From Pseudomonas sp. (GTDB taxonomy: Bacteria > Pseudomonadota > Gammaproteobacteria > Pseudomonadales > Pseudomonadaceae), in the NCBI GenBank assembly GCA_026398835.1, contig JAPLSD010000387.1, positions 1 to 5,848 of the forward strand: 5,848 nt of DNA, written 5' to 3'. Of this stretch, positions 1 to 5,848 are shown piece after piece (positions within the stretch are counted from its first letter, which is position 1; every line of letters begins with the position of its first letter). The position numbers and the translations under genes were made by a program. The notes under the pieces were generated by a model. The model was not told the DNA's origin. It did not search any database and was given only the letters and a program-made list of their open reading frames with translations.

Positions 1-694
1 CTTCGGTAAATTTACCTAACAAATCCAATGCGTTACGTACATCTGGATAACGCCTTGCTACCACCGGTAAGCAGTCATTTCGACTGTTTCCCTTGGGAAC
101 GGGGCGCACTTTAATGGGAGGAGAGTTACGTGTCAACAGTGGATCTGAAAAAATTTCTGCTGTACTTACAGATACTTGCGGCACAAGCACGAGATACCAC
201 GGTTCTTCGGGGTCTACAGGGGTCAGTTTTTCTCCGACGCCCTCAGCAAAAGCGGCGTGCCCACGCACGAAAACCGGGACGTCGGCGCCTAACGTCAGGC
301 CCAAAGTGGCTAGCCGATCTTCATCCCAACCCAGTTGCCAGAGATGATTGAGGCCGAGCAGTGTGGTCGCCGCATTTGAACTGCCGCCACCGATTCCACC
401 ACCCATGGGCAGAATTTTTTCGATCCAGATATCGATTCCCAGCGTGGAGCCGGATTGTTCCTGAAGTTTTTTTGCCGCACGCACGATCAAATTGCTGTCG
501 TGGGGGACGCCGGGAAATTCGGTATGCAGCTTGATGACGCCGTCATCGCGAACGGCAAAGGTCAGTTCGTCGGCATAATCGAGAAACTGAAACAGCGTCT
601 GCAACTCGTGGTAGCCATCTTCACGGCGACCGAGGATATGCAGCATCAGATTGAGTTTTGCCGGAGCAGGCAAGGTCAGACGGGTTGCAGTCAT
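1..694 (-). CDS. ispE: 4-diphosphocytidyl-2-C-methyl-D-erythritol kinase (C-terminus off the left edge)
   Basis: Cytosolic GHMP-family kinase of the MEP isoprenoid pathway; it phosphorylates the 2-hydroxyl of CDP-methylerythritol with ATP. My translation from the ATG at 694-692 gives 231 complete residues with no stop before the edge; the family is usually about 280-290, so roughly the last 50 are missing. Visible landmarks: N-terminal PAKLNL with the expected catalytic Lys13, DGYHEL at 26-31, the glycine-rich ATP loop [14 protein letters not shown] at 96-109 (Ile101 where Leu is more common), and GADVPVF at 136-142 with the catalytic Asp138. The start is set by family alignment and lies 1 bp after the lolB stop (TGA T ATG). 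A short GGGGC at 705-701 is the only ribosome-site candidate, so translation is probably coupled to lolB. Last gene seen of the lbcA-lolB-ispE operon. Its distal part is AT-richer than its neighbours. Identity is very secure. Confidence 0.96.
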   Translation of the reverse strand, partial: MTATRLTLPAPAKLNLMLHILGRREDGYHELQTLFQFLDYADELTFAVRDDGVIKLHTEFPGVPHDSNLIVRAAKKLQEQSGSTLGIDIWIEKILPMGGGIGGGSSNAATTLLGLNHLWQLGWDEDRLATLGLTLGADVPVFVRGHAAFAEGVGEKLTPVDPEEPWYLVLVPQVSVSTAEIFSDPLLTRNSPPIKVRPVPKGNSRNDCLPVVARRYPDVRNALDLLGKFTE

Positions 695-695
695 A

Positions 696-1313
696 TCATT
701 GCCCCAGTTTGCGAGGTTGCCAGTCCTTGATCACCAGCGTGACGTCGAGGTCGGGGCCGTGAAGCTTGATCCGCTCGGGCAGCCAGAAGCCGCTCTGTTC
801 GGCATAACTCAGATATTCGACCTGCCAGCCATCCTGCTCGAGGTTGGCCAGGCGGCTGTCGGCATCCAGTTTCAAACGGCTTTTGCTGTCGGGCGCGGGA
901 AGGCCGCGAACCCACCATACCAGGTGCGAGACCGGCAGCTTCCAGCCCAGCTGCTCTTCGAGCAGGGCTTCGGGCGTAGACGCTTCATAGCGTCCCTGGT
1001 TGGCGACTTCCAGTGCTACCTTGCCCGGTCGACCGGTCAGGCGTGCCGCGCCGCGCCCCAGTGGGCCTGACAGGCGAATGTCGTAGTAGTCCTGACGCTG
1101 TAGCCAGAACAAGGTGCCGCTGCCCGAATCTTTCGGGGCGCGAATACCGACCTTGCCGCTGATCTGCCAGCCATCGAGGCTGCTCAGTTGCTGTTTGTGT
1201 TCGCGCCATTGCGCAGGATTGCCATGACCCTCAACGGACTCACGGGCGCCGAAGCCCGCGCAACCGGCGAGCAGGGCGATAAAGCTGAAAACGATAACGT
1301 GGCGCAAAAACAT
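696..1313 (-). CDS. lolB: Outer-membrane lipoprotein receptor LolB
   Basis: LolB takes lipoproteins from the periplasmic carrier LolA and inserts them into the inner leaflet of the outer membrane; it is itself a lipoprotein. The 205-residue product is the usual family length. It opens with a short lipoprotein signal: basic MFLRH, a hydrophobic stretch at 6-16, and the lipobox LAGC with the lipidated Cys18. The +2 residue is Ala, not Asp, which fits release from the inner membrane. The mature part is mostly beta-strand-like, with family-typical segments [12 protein letters not shown] (47-58), [14 protein letters not shown] (126-139) and the C-terminal [17 protein letters not shown] (182-198). 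The gene starts 4 bp after the lbcA stop and ends 1 bp before ispE. No strong Shine-Dalgarno is visible (only TAAG next to the ATG), so coupling to lbcA is likely. The lolB-ispE pair next to divergent hemA is also the arrangement known in Escherichia coli. Confidence 0.95.
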   Translation of the reverse strand: MFLRHVIVFSFIALLAGCAGFGARESVEGHGNPAQWREHKQQLSSLDGWQISGKVGIRAPKDSGSGTLFWLQRQDYYDIRLSGPLGRGAARLTGRPGKVALEVANQGRYEASTPEALLEEQLGWKLPVSHLVWWVRGLPAPDSKSRLKLDADSRLANLEQDGWQVEYLSYAEQSGFWLPERIKLHGPDLDVTLVIKDWQPRKLGQ

Positions 1314-1317
1314 AATC

Positions 1318-3042
1318 TTAAAGAGTCTCGGATCCGGTCAGGCGCTTGATGGTTCCGCGCAGGGTAGGGCTGTCAGGCTGATCCTTGAGGAACTTGCCCC
1401 AGATTTGCTTGGCTTCGCGTTGTTTGCCATTGGCCCACAGGACTTCGCCCAGGTGCGCGGCGACTTCCTGATCGGGGAAACGCTCAAGGGCCTGACGCAG
1501 CAGGCGTTCTGCTTCGTCGAGGTTGCCCAGGCGGAAGTTCACCCAGCCGAGGCTGTCGAGTACTGCCGGGTCTTCTGGATTCAGTTGATGAGCCTGTTCG
1601 ATCAGCGCCTTGGCTTCGGCATAACGCGTCGTACGGTCCGACAAGGTGTAGCCGAGGGCGTTCAGCGCCATGGCGTTGTCCGGGTCGCGCTTGATGATCA
1701 GCCGCAGGTCTTTTTCCATCTGCGCCAGGTCGTTGCGTTTTTCCGCCTGCATGGCACGGGTGTACAGCAGATTCAAGTCGTCCGGATATTGCTGCAAGGC
1801 TTGCTGCAGCACTTTCCAGGCGCGATCGTCCTGTTTGTTGGCGGACAAGGTCTCGACTTCGACCAGGTACAGCTGAATCGCGTAATCGGGTTGAGCGCCG
1901 CGCGCAGCGGCCAAACGGCTTTCAGCTTCGGCAGTACGACCATTATTCATCAGAATATCGGCCTGACGTAGTTGCGCGGGCAAGTAGTCATTGCCCGGGC
2001 CTACCTGGGCGTACTCGATCAGTGCGCCTTGCGGGTCGTTGCGTTCTTCGGCAATACGACCCAGGTTCAGGTGCGCTGAATCGACGTGGCTTTCGCGGGC
2101 AACCAGGTCTTCCAGATAGCCCTTGGCCTCTTCCCAGGCCTTGGCTTCCAGACAGACCAGTGCCAGGGAGTAACGCAACTCATCATCTTCCGGATATTGC
2201 TGGACCAGGCTGGAGAACTCGACTTTGGCGTCGTCCATGCGGTCCTGTTCGACCAGCATGCGTGCATACGTCAGGCGCAGGCGCTTGTCGTCCGGGTATT
2301 TGCGGATGCTTTTTTGCAGCAGTGGCAAGGCTTCCTTGCCGCGATTCAAGCTTTGCAGCAAGCGGGCATGGAGTAGCAACGGCGCTATTTCGCCTTCTTC
2401 TGGTGGGTTTTTCTCGAGGAGGGTCAGCGCGCCCTCGGAGTCTCCATTCTGTTGCAGTAACAGCGCTTTGCCGAAAATCAACTGGCCGTTGCGCGGGTGT
2501 TTCTGCAACAAACGGTCAAAACTTTTCATCAGACCGTTGCGGGTGTCTTGATCGGTATCGGCGGCAGACAAGGCAAGAAAGTCGAAATGGGTGTCGCCTT
2601 TGCCTTGCAGGACTTTCTCCATGTAGACCATGGAGTCGTCATAGCGCCCGCTGCGTGCCAGCTGAACGGCCGCTGCACGTTGCGCCTCCAGATCGTCCGG
2701 GGCGTTTTTCGCCCAGATCAGCGAGGTGTCCAGCGCTGCCTGATCGGCGCCCAGGTATTCGGCGATACGGAAGGCCCGCTCGGAGATTCCCGGATCCTGA
2801 GTATTGATGGCCTGGGTGACGTAGTTATCCAGGGCAATGTCGTAACGATTGCGCTGGCCAGCCAGTTCTGCGCTCAGCAGGCTGAAGATTGTCTCTTCGC
2901 TGAACGGACTGTAAACCTTGGGCTTTTCAGGGGCCGGAGTGCTGCCTTCGACCGGCGGCTTACCGTCCGGCGATACGGGGGCCAAGGCCTGGCAGCCGCT
3001 TAGGAAGACAAAAGCGAGGAGCAACGCGGAAGATCTATTCAT
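1318..3042 (-). CDS. lbcA: TPR-repeat outer-membrane lipoprotein, LbcA-type (CtpA protease partner)
   Basis: A 574-residue lipoprotein built largely of tetratricopeptide repeats. In P. aeruginosa the protein at this locus (PA4667, LbcA) binds the periplasmic C-terminal processing protease CtpA and promotes degradation of peptidoglycan hydrolases; I assign that role by synteny and architecture. Seen here: a signal peptide with lipobox LSGC (Cys17, +2 Gln), a proline-rich linker at about 21-43, then helical repeats to the C-terminus. The clearest TPR-like units lie near 184-250, 254-285, 289-320, 324-345, 387-420, 424-455, 458-490, 493-524 and 527-556, with recurring YPDD/NPED turns and the G-x-L-x-E-A-x-x-L pattern (for example [14 protein letters not shown], 506-519). 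The ATG at 3042-3040 is fixed by the signal peptide and by an in-frame TAG five codons upstream (3060-3058). There is no purine-rich ribosome site before it. First gene of the operon with lolB and ispE. The TPR lipoprotein call is secure; the CtpA partnership is inferred. Confidence 0.88.
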   Translation of the reverse strand: MNRSSALLLAFVFLSGCQALAPVSPDGKPPVEGSTPAPEKPKVYSPFSEETIFSLLSAELAGQRNRYDIALDNYVTQAINTQDPGISERAFRIAEYLGADQAALDTSLIWAKNAPDDLEAQRAAAVQLARSGRYDDSMVYMEKVLQGKGDTHFDFLALSAADTDQDTRNGLMKSFDRLLQKHPRNGQLIFGKALLLQQNGDSEGALTLLEKNPPEEGEIAPLLLHARLLQSLNRGKEALPLLQKSIRKYPDDKRLRLTYARMLVEQDRMDDAKVEFSSLVQQYPEDDELRYSLALVCLEAKAWEEAKGYLEDLVARESHVDSAHLNLGRIAEERNDPQGALIEYAQVGPGNDYLPAQLRQADILMNNGRTAEAESRLAAARGAQPDYAIQLYLVEVETLSANKQDDRAWKVLQQALQQYPDDLNLLYTRAMQAEKRNDLAQMEKDLRLIIKRDPDNAMALNALGYTLSDRTTRYAEAKALIEQAHQLNPEDPAVLDSLGWVNFRLGNLDEAERLLRQALERFPDQEVAAHLGEVLWANGKQREAKQIWGKFLKDQPDSPTLRGTIKRLTGSETL

Positions 3043-3078
3043 ATAGGAAGAGGACGACTAACCTGCGGTCGGATCATC

Positions 3079-3106
3079 ATGACACAAGCGATAGCCCAAA
3101 CATAAC
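3079..3106 (+). promoter_or_regulatory. Candidate sigma70 promoter for the hemA-prfA-prmC operon
   Basis: ATGACA at 3079-3084 matches 5 of 6 bases of the -35 consensus. CATAAC at 3101-3106 matches 4 of 6 bases of the -10 consensus, with a 16-bp spacer. Transcription would begin near 3113, giving a leader of about 86 nt before the hemA ATG. This is the best pair I could find by eye on the plus strand; it is a prediction only. Confidence 0.4.
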
Positions 3107-3119
3107 CGGCCTGCCAGGG

Positions 3120-3147
3120 ATTAAAAATCGGCAATGGTTGTTCTGAA
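3120..3147 (-). promoter_or_regulatory. Candidate sigma70 promoter for the lbcA-lolB-ispE operon
   Basis: Reading leftward, TTCAGA at 3147-3142 matches 4 of 6 bases of the -35 consensus. TTTAAT at 3125-3120 matches 5 of 6 bases of the -10 consensus, with a 16-bp spacer. The predicted start is near 3113, leaving a leader of about 70 nt before the lbcA ATG. The promoter lies inside the predicted hemA leader and faces the candidate hemA promoter. It is a prediction by eye only. Confidence 0.35.
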
Positions 3148-3198
3148 TCTGGCGAAGTAGGACAATTGGCGGCTTCTCGACATCATCAGCGACCTTGA

Positions 3199-4488
3199 AT
3201 GGCCTTCCTTGCACTCGGTATTAACCACAAGACTGCTTCAGTAGACGTCCGCGAGCGCGTGGCCTTTACCCCTGAGCAGTTGGTTGAGGCCTTGCAGCAG
3301 CTCTGCCGCCTCACCGACAGTCGCGAAGCTGCGATCCTCTCCACCTGCAATCGCAGTGAACTGTATATAGAGCAGGATCACCTTTCGTCTGACAACGTGC
3401 TGCGCTGGCTGGCCGATTACCACCATTTGAGTCTCGACGAGCTGCGCGCCAGCGCTTATGTGCATGAAGATGATGCGGCAGTTCGTCACATGATGCGTGT
3501 GGCGTCGGGGCTGGACTCGCTGGTGCTGGGCGAACCGCAGATTCTTGGTCAGATGAAGTCGGCCTATGCCGTGGCCCGTGAGGCCGGCACCATTGGCCCT
3601 TTGCTCGGACGCTTGTTCCAGGCCACATTCAATGCGGCCAAACAGGTGCGTACCGACACCGCCATCGGCGAAAACCCGGTGTCGGTGGCTTTCGCCGCCG
3701 TCAGCCTGGCAAAACAGATTTTCAGCGACTTGCAGCGTAGCCAGGCCTTGTTGATCGGCGCCGGTGAAACCATCACGCTGGTCGCCCGGCATCTGCATGA
3801 GCTTGGCGTCAAGCGTATCGTGGTCGCCAACCGCACCCTGGAGCGCGCAAGCATTCTGGCCGAGCAGTTCGGTGCTCATGCGGTGCTGCTCTCGGATATT
3901 CCGGCAGAACTGGTTCGCAGCGACATCGTTATCAGCTCCACGGCCAGTCAGTTGCCGATTCTTGGTAAGGGCGCGGTCGAGAGCGCATTGAAGCTGCGTA
4001 AGCACAAACCGATTTTCATGGTCGATATCGCCGTGCCACGCGATATCGAGCCGGAAGTGGGCGAGCTGGACGACGTTTACCTCTATAGCGTCGACGATCT
4101 CCACGAAGTGGTCGCCGAAAACCTCAAGAGCCGTCAGGGTGCTGCGCAAGCGGCTGAAGAGATGGTGTCCATCGGCGCCGACGACTTCATGGCGCGCTTG
4201 CGTGAACTGGCGGCAGTGGATGTGCTCAAGGCCTACCGTCAGCAAGGCGAACGCATGCGCGACGAAGAATTGCAAAAAGCGCAGCGCATGCTGGCCAACG
4301 GCAGCAGCGCCGAAGACGTGCTGGTGCAACTGGCCCGCGGACTGACCAACAAATTGTTGCATGCGCCGAGTGTGCAGCTGAAAAAGCTGTCCGCCGAAGG
4401 TCGCCTCGATGCGCTGGCCATGGCCCAGGAACTTTTTGCCCTCGGTGAGGGCTCATCGGATAGCTTTTCGGATAAAAAACCGCAATGA
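3199..4488 (+). CDS. hemA: Glutamyl-tRNA reductase
   Basis: Cytosolic NADPH-dependent enzyme that reduces glutamyl-tRNA(Glu) to glutamate-1-semialdehyde, the first committed step of C5-route haem and tetrapyrrole synthesis. The 429-residue protein is slightly longer than the roughly 418 of E. coli, mainly from a polar tail ([14 protein letters not shown]) at the C-terminus. Landmarks: GINHKTA at 7-13; [11 protein letters not shown] at 46-56 with the catalytic nucleophile Cys50; the family signature from His97 through [12 protein letters not shown] (105-116); the NADPH-binding GAGE loop at 187-190 followed by VVANRT; and a helical C-terminal dimerisation region from about 320. The start is firm: the N-terminus [14 protein letters not shown] aligns with the family, and an in-frame TGA (3196-3198) sits immediately before the ATG. 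No Shine-Dalgarno is visible in GCGACCTTGA upstream, which is odd. First gene of the operon; its stop overlaps the prfA start (ATGA, 4485-4488). Confidence 0.97.
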   Translation: MAFLALGINHKTASVDVRERVAFTPEQLVEALQQLCRLTDSREAAILSTCNRSELYIEQDHLSSDNVLRWLADYHHLSLDELRASAYVHEDDAAVRHMMRVASGLDSLVLGEPQILGQMKSAYAVAREAGTIGPLLGRLFQATFNAAKQVRTDTAIGENPVSVAFAAVSLAKQIFSDLQRSQALLIGAGETITLVARHLHELGVKRIVVANRTLERASILAEQFGAHAVLLSDIPAELVRSDIVISSTASQLPILGKGAVESALKLRKHKPIFMVDIAVPRDIEPEVGELDDVYLYSVDDLHEVVAENLKSRQGAAQAAEEMVSIGADDFMARLRELAAVDVLKAYRQQGERMRDEELQKAQRMLANGSSAEDVLVQLARGLTNKLLHAPSVQLKKLSAEGRLDALAMAQELFALGEGSSDSFSDKKPQ

Positions 4489-5567
4489 AAGCGTCACTGC
4501 TCAATAAGCTGGACATCCTCCAGGACCGTTTCGAGGAACTGACCGCCTTGCTTGGCGATGGCGAAGTCATTTCCGACCAGAACAAGTTCCGCACCTATTC
4601 CAAGGAGTACGCGGAAGTTGAACCGATTGTCGCCACTTATAAACAGCTGCTCAAGGTTCAGGGCGACCTTGAAGGCGCCCAGGCGTTGCTCAAGGACAGC
4701 GATCCGGACATGCGCGAAATGGCTGGTGAAGAAGTGCGCGAAGCCAAAGAGCGGCTGATCGAGCTCGAAGGCGACCTGCAACGCATGCTGCTACCCAAGG
4801 ACCCCAACGACGGACGCAACGTGTTCCTTGAAATTCGCGCCGGCACCGGGGGGGACGAAGCGGCAATTTTCTCCGGCGACCTGTTCCGTATGTATTCACG
4901 CTACGCCGAGCGTCGCGGCTGGCGGGTGGAAATTCTCTCGGAAAACGAGGGCGAGCATGGCGGCTACAAAGAAGTCATCGCCCGGGTCGAAGGCGACAAT
5001 GTCTATGGCAAGTTGAAATTCGAATCCGGCGCTCATCGCGTACAACGGGTCCCGGCGACTGAATCCCAAGGCCGTATCCACACGTCCGCTTGCACCGTCG
5101 CGGTGTTGCCTGAGCCGGATGAACAGGAAGCCATCGAGATCAACCCGGCGGATCTGCGGGTCGACACCTATCGCTCTTCCGGTGCTGGTGGTCAGCACGT
5201 CAACAAGACCGATTCGGCGATTCGCATCACTCACCTTCCTTCGGGGATCGTGGTTGAGTGTCAGGAAGAACGCTCCCAGCACAAGAACCGCGCGCGGGCC
5301 ATGTCCTGGCTGTCGGCCAAGTTGAATGACCAGCAGACCAGCGCCGCGGCCAATGCCATCGCCAGCGAGCGTAAGTTGCTGGTGGGTTCGGGTGATCGCT
5401 CCGAGCGGATTCGCACCTATAACTTTGCCCAAGGCCGGGTGACCGATCACCGGGTCAACCTGACCCTGTATTCGCTCGATGAAATTCTCGCGGGCGGCGT
5501 CGATGCGGTAATCGAGCCATTGCTGGCTGAGTATCAAGCTGATCAACTGGCAGCAATAGGTGAGTAA
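4485..5567 (+). CDS. prfA: Peptide chain release factor 1 (RF1)
   Basis: RF1 recognises UAA and UAG in the ribosomal A site and triggers peptidyl-tRNA hydrolysis. At 360 residues it has the normal family length. Domain 1 is the helical N-terminal part (about 1-100). The GTGGDEA segment at 120-126 follows. The stop-codon-reading tripeptide is PAT at 190-192, the RF1-type PxT rather than the SPF of RF2. The catalytic GGQ loop is at 235-237 within [15 protein letters not shown]. The downstream sequence [11 protein letters not shown] is also typical of class I release factors. The ATG overlaps the hemA stop as ATGA. There is no strong ribosome site (only GGAT about 14 nt upstream), so translation probably depends on ribosomes ending hemA. 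A seven-G run at 4848-4854 encodes Gly122-Gly123 and part of Asp124. The frame is intact and the gene ends in TAA, directly abutting prmC. Confidence 0.97.
   Translation: MKASLLNKLDILQDRFEELTALLGDGEVISDQNKFRTYSKEYAEVEPIVATYKQLLKVQGDLEGAQALLKDSDPDMREMAGEEVREAKERLIELEGDLQRMLLPKDPNDGRNVFLEIRAGTGGDEAAIFSGDLFRMYSRYAERRGWRVEILSENEGEHGGYKEVIARVEGDNVYGKLKFESGAHRVQRVPATESQGRIHTSACTVAVLPEPDEQEAIEINPADLRVDTYRSSGAGGQHVNKTDSAIRITHLPSGIVVECQEERSQHKNRARAMSWLSAKLNDQQTSAAANAIASERKLLVGSGDRSERIRTYNFAQGRVTDHRVNLTLYSLDEILAGGVDAVIEPLLAEYQADQLAAIGE
5558..5564 (+). promoter_or_regulatory. Strong Shine-Dalgarno for prmC
   Basis: AGGTGAG at 5558-5564 lies inside the last prfA codons, with only the prfA TAA between it and the prmC ATG. 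It matches the AGGTGA part of the anti-16S complement, and is the clearest ribosome site in the window. It supports the start at 5568 and suggests prmC can recruit ribosomes on its own, unlike the weakly served hemA and prfA starts. Confidence 0.7.
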
Positions 5568-5848
5568 ATGACGATTATTGCCAGCTTGTTACGCGCAGCC
5601 GAACTGCCCGATTCGCCCACGGCCCGTCTGGATGCCGAATTGTTGCTGGCGGCTGCGTTGGGCAAGTCCCGCAGTTTTCTGCACACCTGGCCAGAACGAA
5701 TTGTCAGCAGCGAAGCCGCGCTGACCTTTGCCGACTATTTGCAGCGCCGTCGCTCCGGCGAGCCGGTGGCTTATATTCTCGGCCAGCAGGGTTTCTGGAA
5801 GCTGGACCTGGAAGTCGCACCGCATACGCTGATTCCGCGTCCGGACAC
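5568..5848 (+). CDS. prmC: Release factor glutamine methyltransferase PrmC (N-terminal part, cut by right edge)
   Basis: PrmC (formerly HemK) uses S-adenosylmethionine to N5-methylate the glutamine of the GGQ motif in RF1 and RF2, which raises termination efficiency. My translation gives 93 complete residues with no stop; the family is about 275-280 long, so only the N-terminal helical substrate-binding domain and the hinge are present. Recognisable elements are LDAELLLAAALGKSR (21-35), the family-typical RRRSGEPVAYILGQQGFW (60-77) and the LIPRPDT segment reached at the edge. The SAM-binding Rossmann domain and the catalytic NPPY motif would lie beyond the window. The ATG directly follows the prfA TAA with zero gap and has a good ribosome site. 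Its place after prfA, the gene for its substrate, supports the assignment. Confidence 0.94.
   Translation, partial: MTIIASLLRAAELPDSPTARLDAELLLAAALGKSRSFLHTWPERIVSSEAALTFADYLQRRRSGEPVAYILGQQGFWKLDLEVAPHTLIPRPD

Larger units (their letters stand above)
3043..3198. promoter_or_regulatory. Divergent lbcA/hemA intergenic regulatory region
   Basis: This 156-bp segment separates the two divergent operons and must hold both promoters. It contains a sigma70-like pair on each strand (listed separately), a small inverted repeat CCTGcCAGG at 3110-3118 lying on both predicted start points, and short reading frames in the hemA leader. I looked for an Anr/Dnr box (TTGAT-N4-ATCAA), because hemA of P. aeruginosa is known to respond to oxygen regulation, and saw no convincing match. 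No rho-independent terminator or riboswitch-like fold stands out by eye. Confidence 0.75.

Noticed and set aside
651..1070. 139-codon plus-strand frame across the ispE start and lolB
   Set aside because: It is antisense to two well-supported genes, without a promoter or ribosome site.
1405..1971. 188-codon plus-strand frame opposite lbcA
   Set aside because: It is antisense to clear TPR repeats, has no ribosome site or neighbour in the same direction, and its sequence reads as the complement of repeated helix codons.
3079..3105. Eight-codon ATG frame (MTQAIAQT) upstream of hemA
   Set aside because: It overlaps the predicted hemA promoter, so it would lie before the transcript start, and it has no ribosome site.
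3099..3118. Possible sigma54 promoter on the minus strand (TGGCAGG followed by TTAT)
   Set aside because: The -24 part resembles TGGCACG, but the essential GC at -12 is absent (TTAT instead of TTGC).
3043..3198. Anr/Dnr (FNR-type) box for oxygen control of hemA
   Set aside because: No sequence close to TTGAT-N4-ATCAA occurs on either strand of the region; the nearest AT-rich stretch (3121-3135) has no proper half-site symmetry.
3238..4362. 374-codon open frame on the minus strand opposite hemA
   Set aside because: It lies wholly inside hemA, whose catalytic Cys50, GAGE loop and family signature are intact. The antisense product is rich in His/Gln with no recognisable domain, as expected of a shadow frame in a GC-biased gene.
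4896..5546. 216-codon minus-strand frame opposite prfA
   Set aside because: It is antisense to the RF1 PAT and GGQ motifs and has no domain features of its own; composition artefact.

Overview
The window looks like a chromosomal core region of a Pseudomonas species, probably of the P. fluorescens/P. putida type. The reasons are the moderately high GC, the strong preference for G/C-ending codons in most genes, and a gene order matching what I recall from P. aeruginosa (ispE, lolB, TPR lipoprotein lbcA, then divergent hemA, prfA, prmC; PA4669-PA4664). The species assignment is inference from gene content, not from a database search.

Layout. Positions 1-3042 carry a leftward cluster, transcribed lbcA > lolB > ispE. 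lbcA encodes a 574-residue outer-membrane lipoprotein made of TPR repeats. lolB encodes the outer-membrane lipoprotein receptor. ispE (the 4-diphosphocytidyl-methylerythritol kinase of isoprenoid synthesis) runs off the left edge, so its C-terminus is missing. Gaps are 4 bp (lbcA-lolB) and 1 bp (lolB-ispE), so the three are almost certainly one operon. Positions 3043-3198 are a 156-bp divergent intergenic region with candidate promoters for both directions. Positions 3199-5848 carry the rightward operon hemA (glutamyl-tRNA reductase, first committed step of haem synthesis), prfA (release factor 1) and prmC (methyltransferase that modifies the GGQ glutamine of RF1). hemA and prfA overlap by 4 bp (ATGA), prfA and prmC abut with no gap, and prmC is cut by the right edge.

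How they fit together. The left operon joins lipoprotein delivery (LolB) with a lipoprotein that itself depends on the Lol route (LbcA) and an isoprenoid enzyme that supplies the undecaprenyl carrier used in cell-wall synthesis. The right operon pairs an enzyme (PrmC) with its protein substrate (RF1), behind the haem-pathway entry enzyme. All reading frames are intact, with the expected catalytic residues present. I found no mobile elements, CRISPR arrays, RNA genes or terminators. I do not see an undescribed system here. The most notable signals are in the hemA/lbcA intergenic region: predicted promoters facing each other, no Shine-Dalgarno for either divergent gene, and short upstream reading frames, one ending directly against the hemA start codon.
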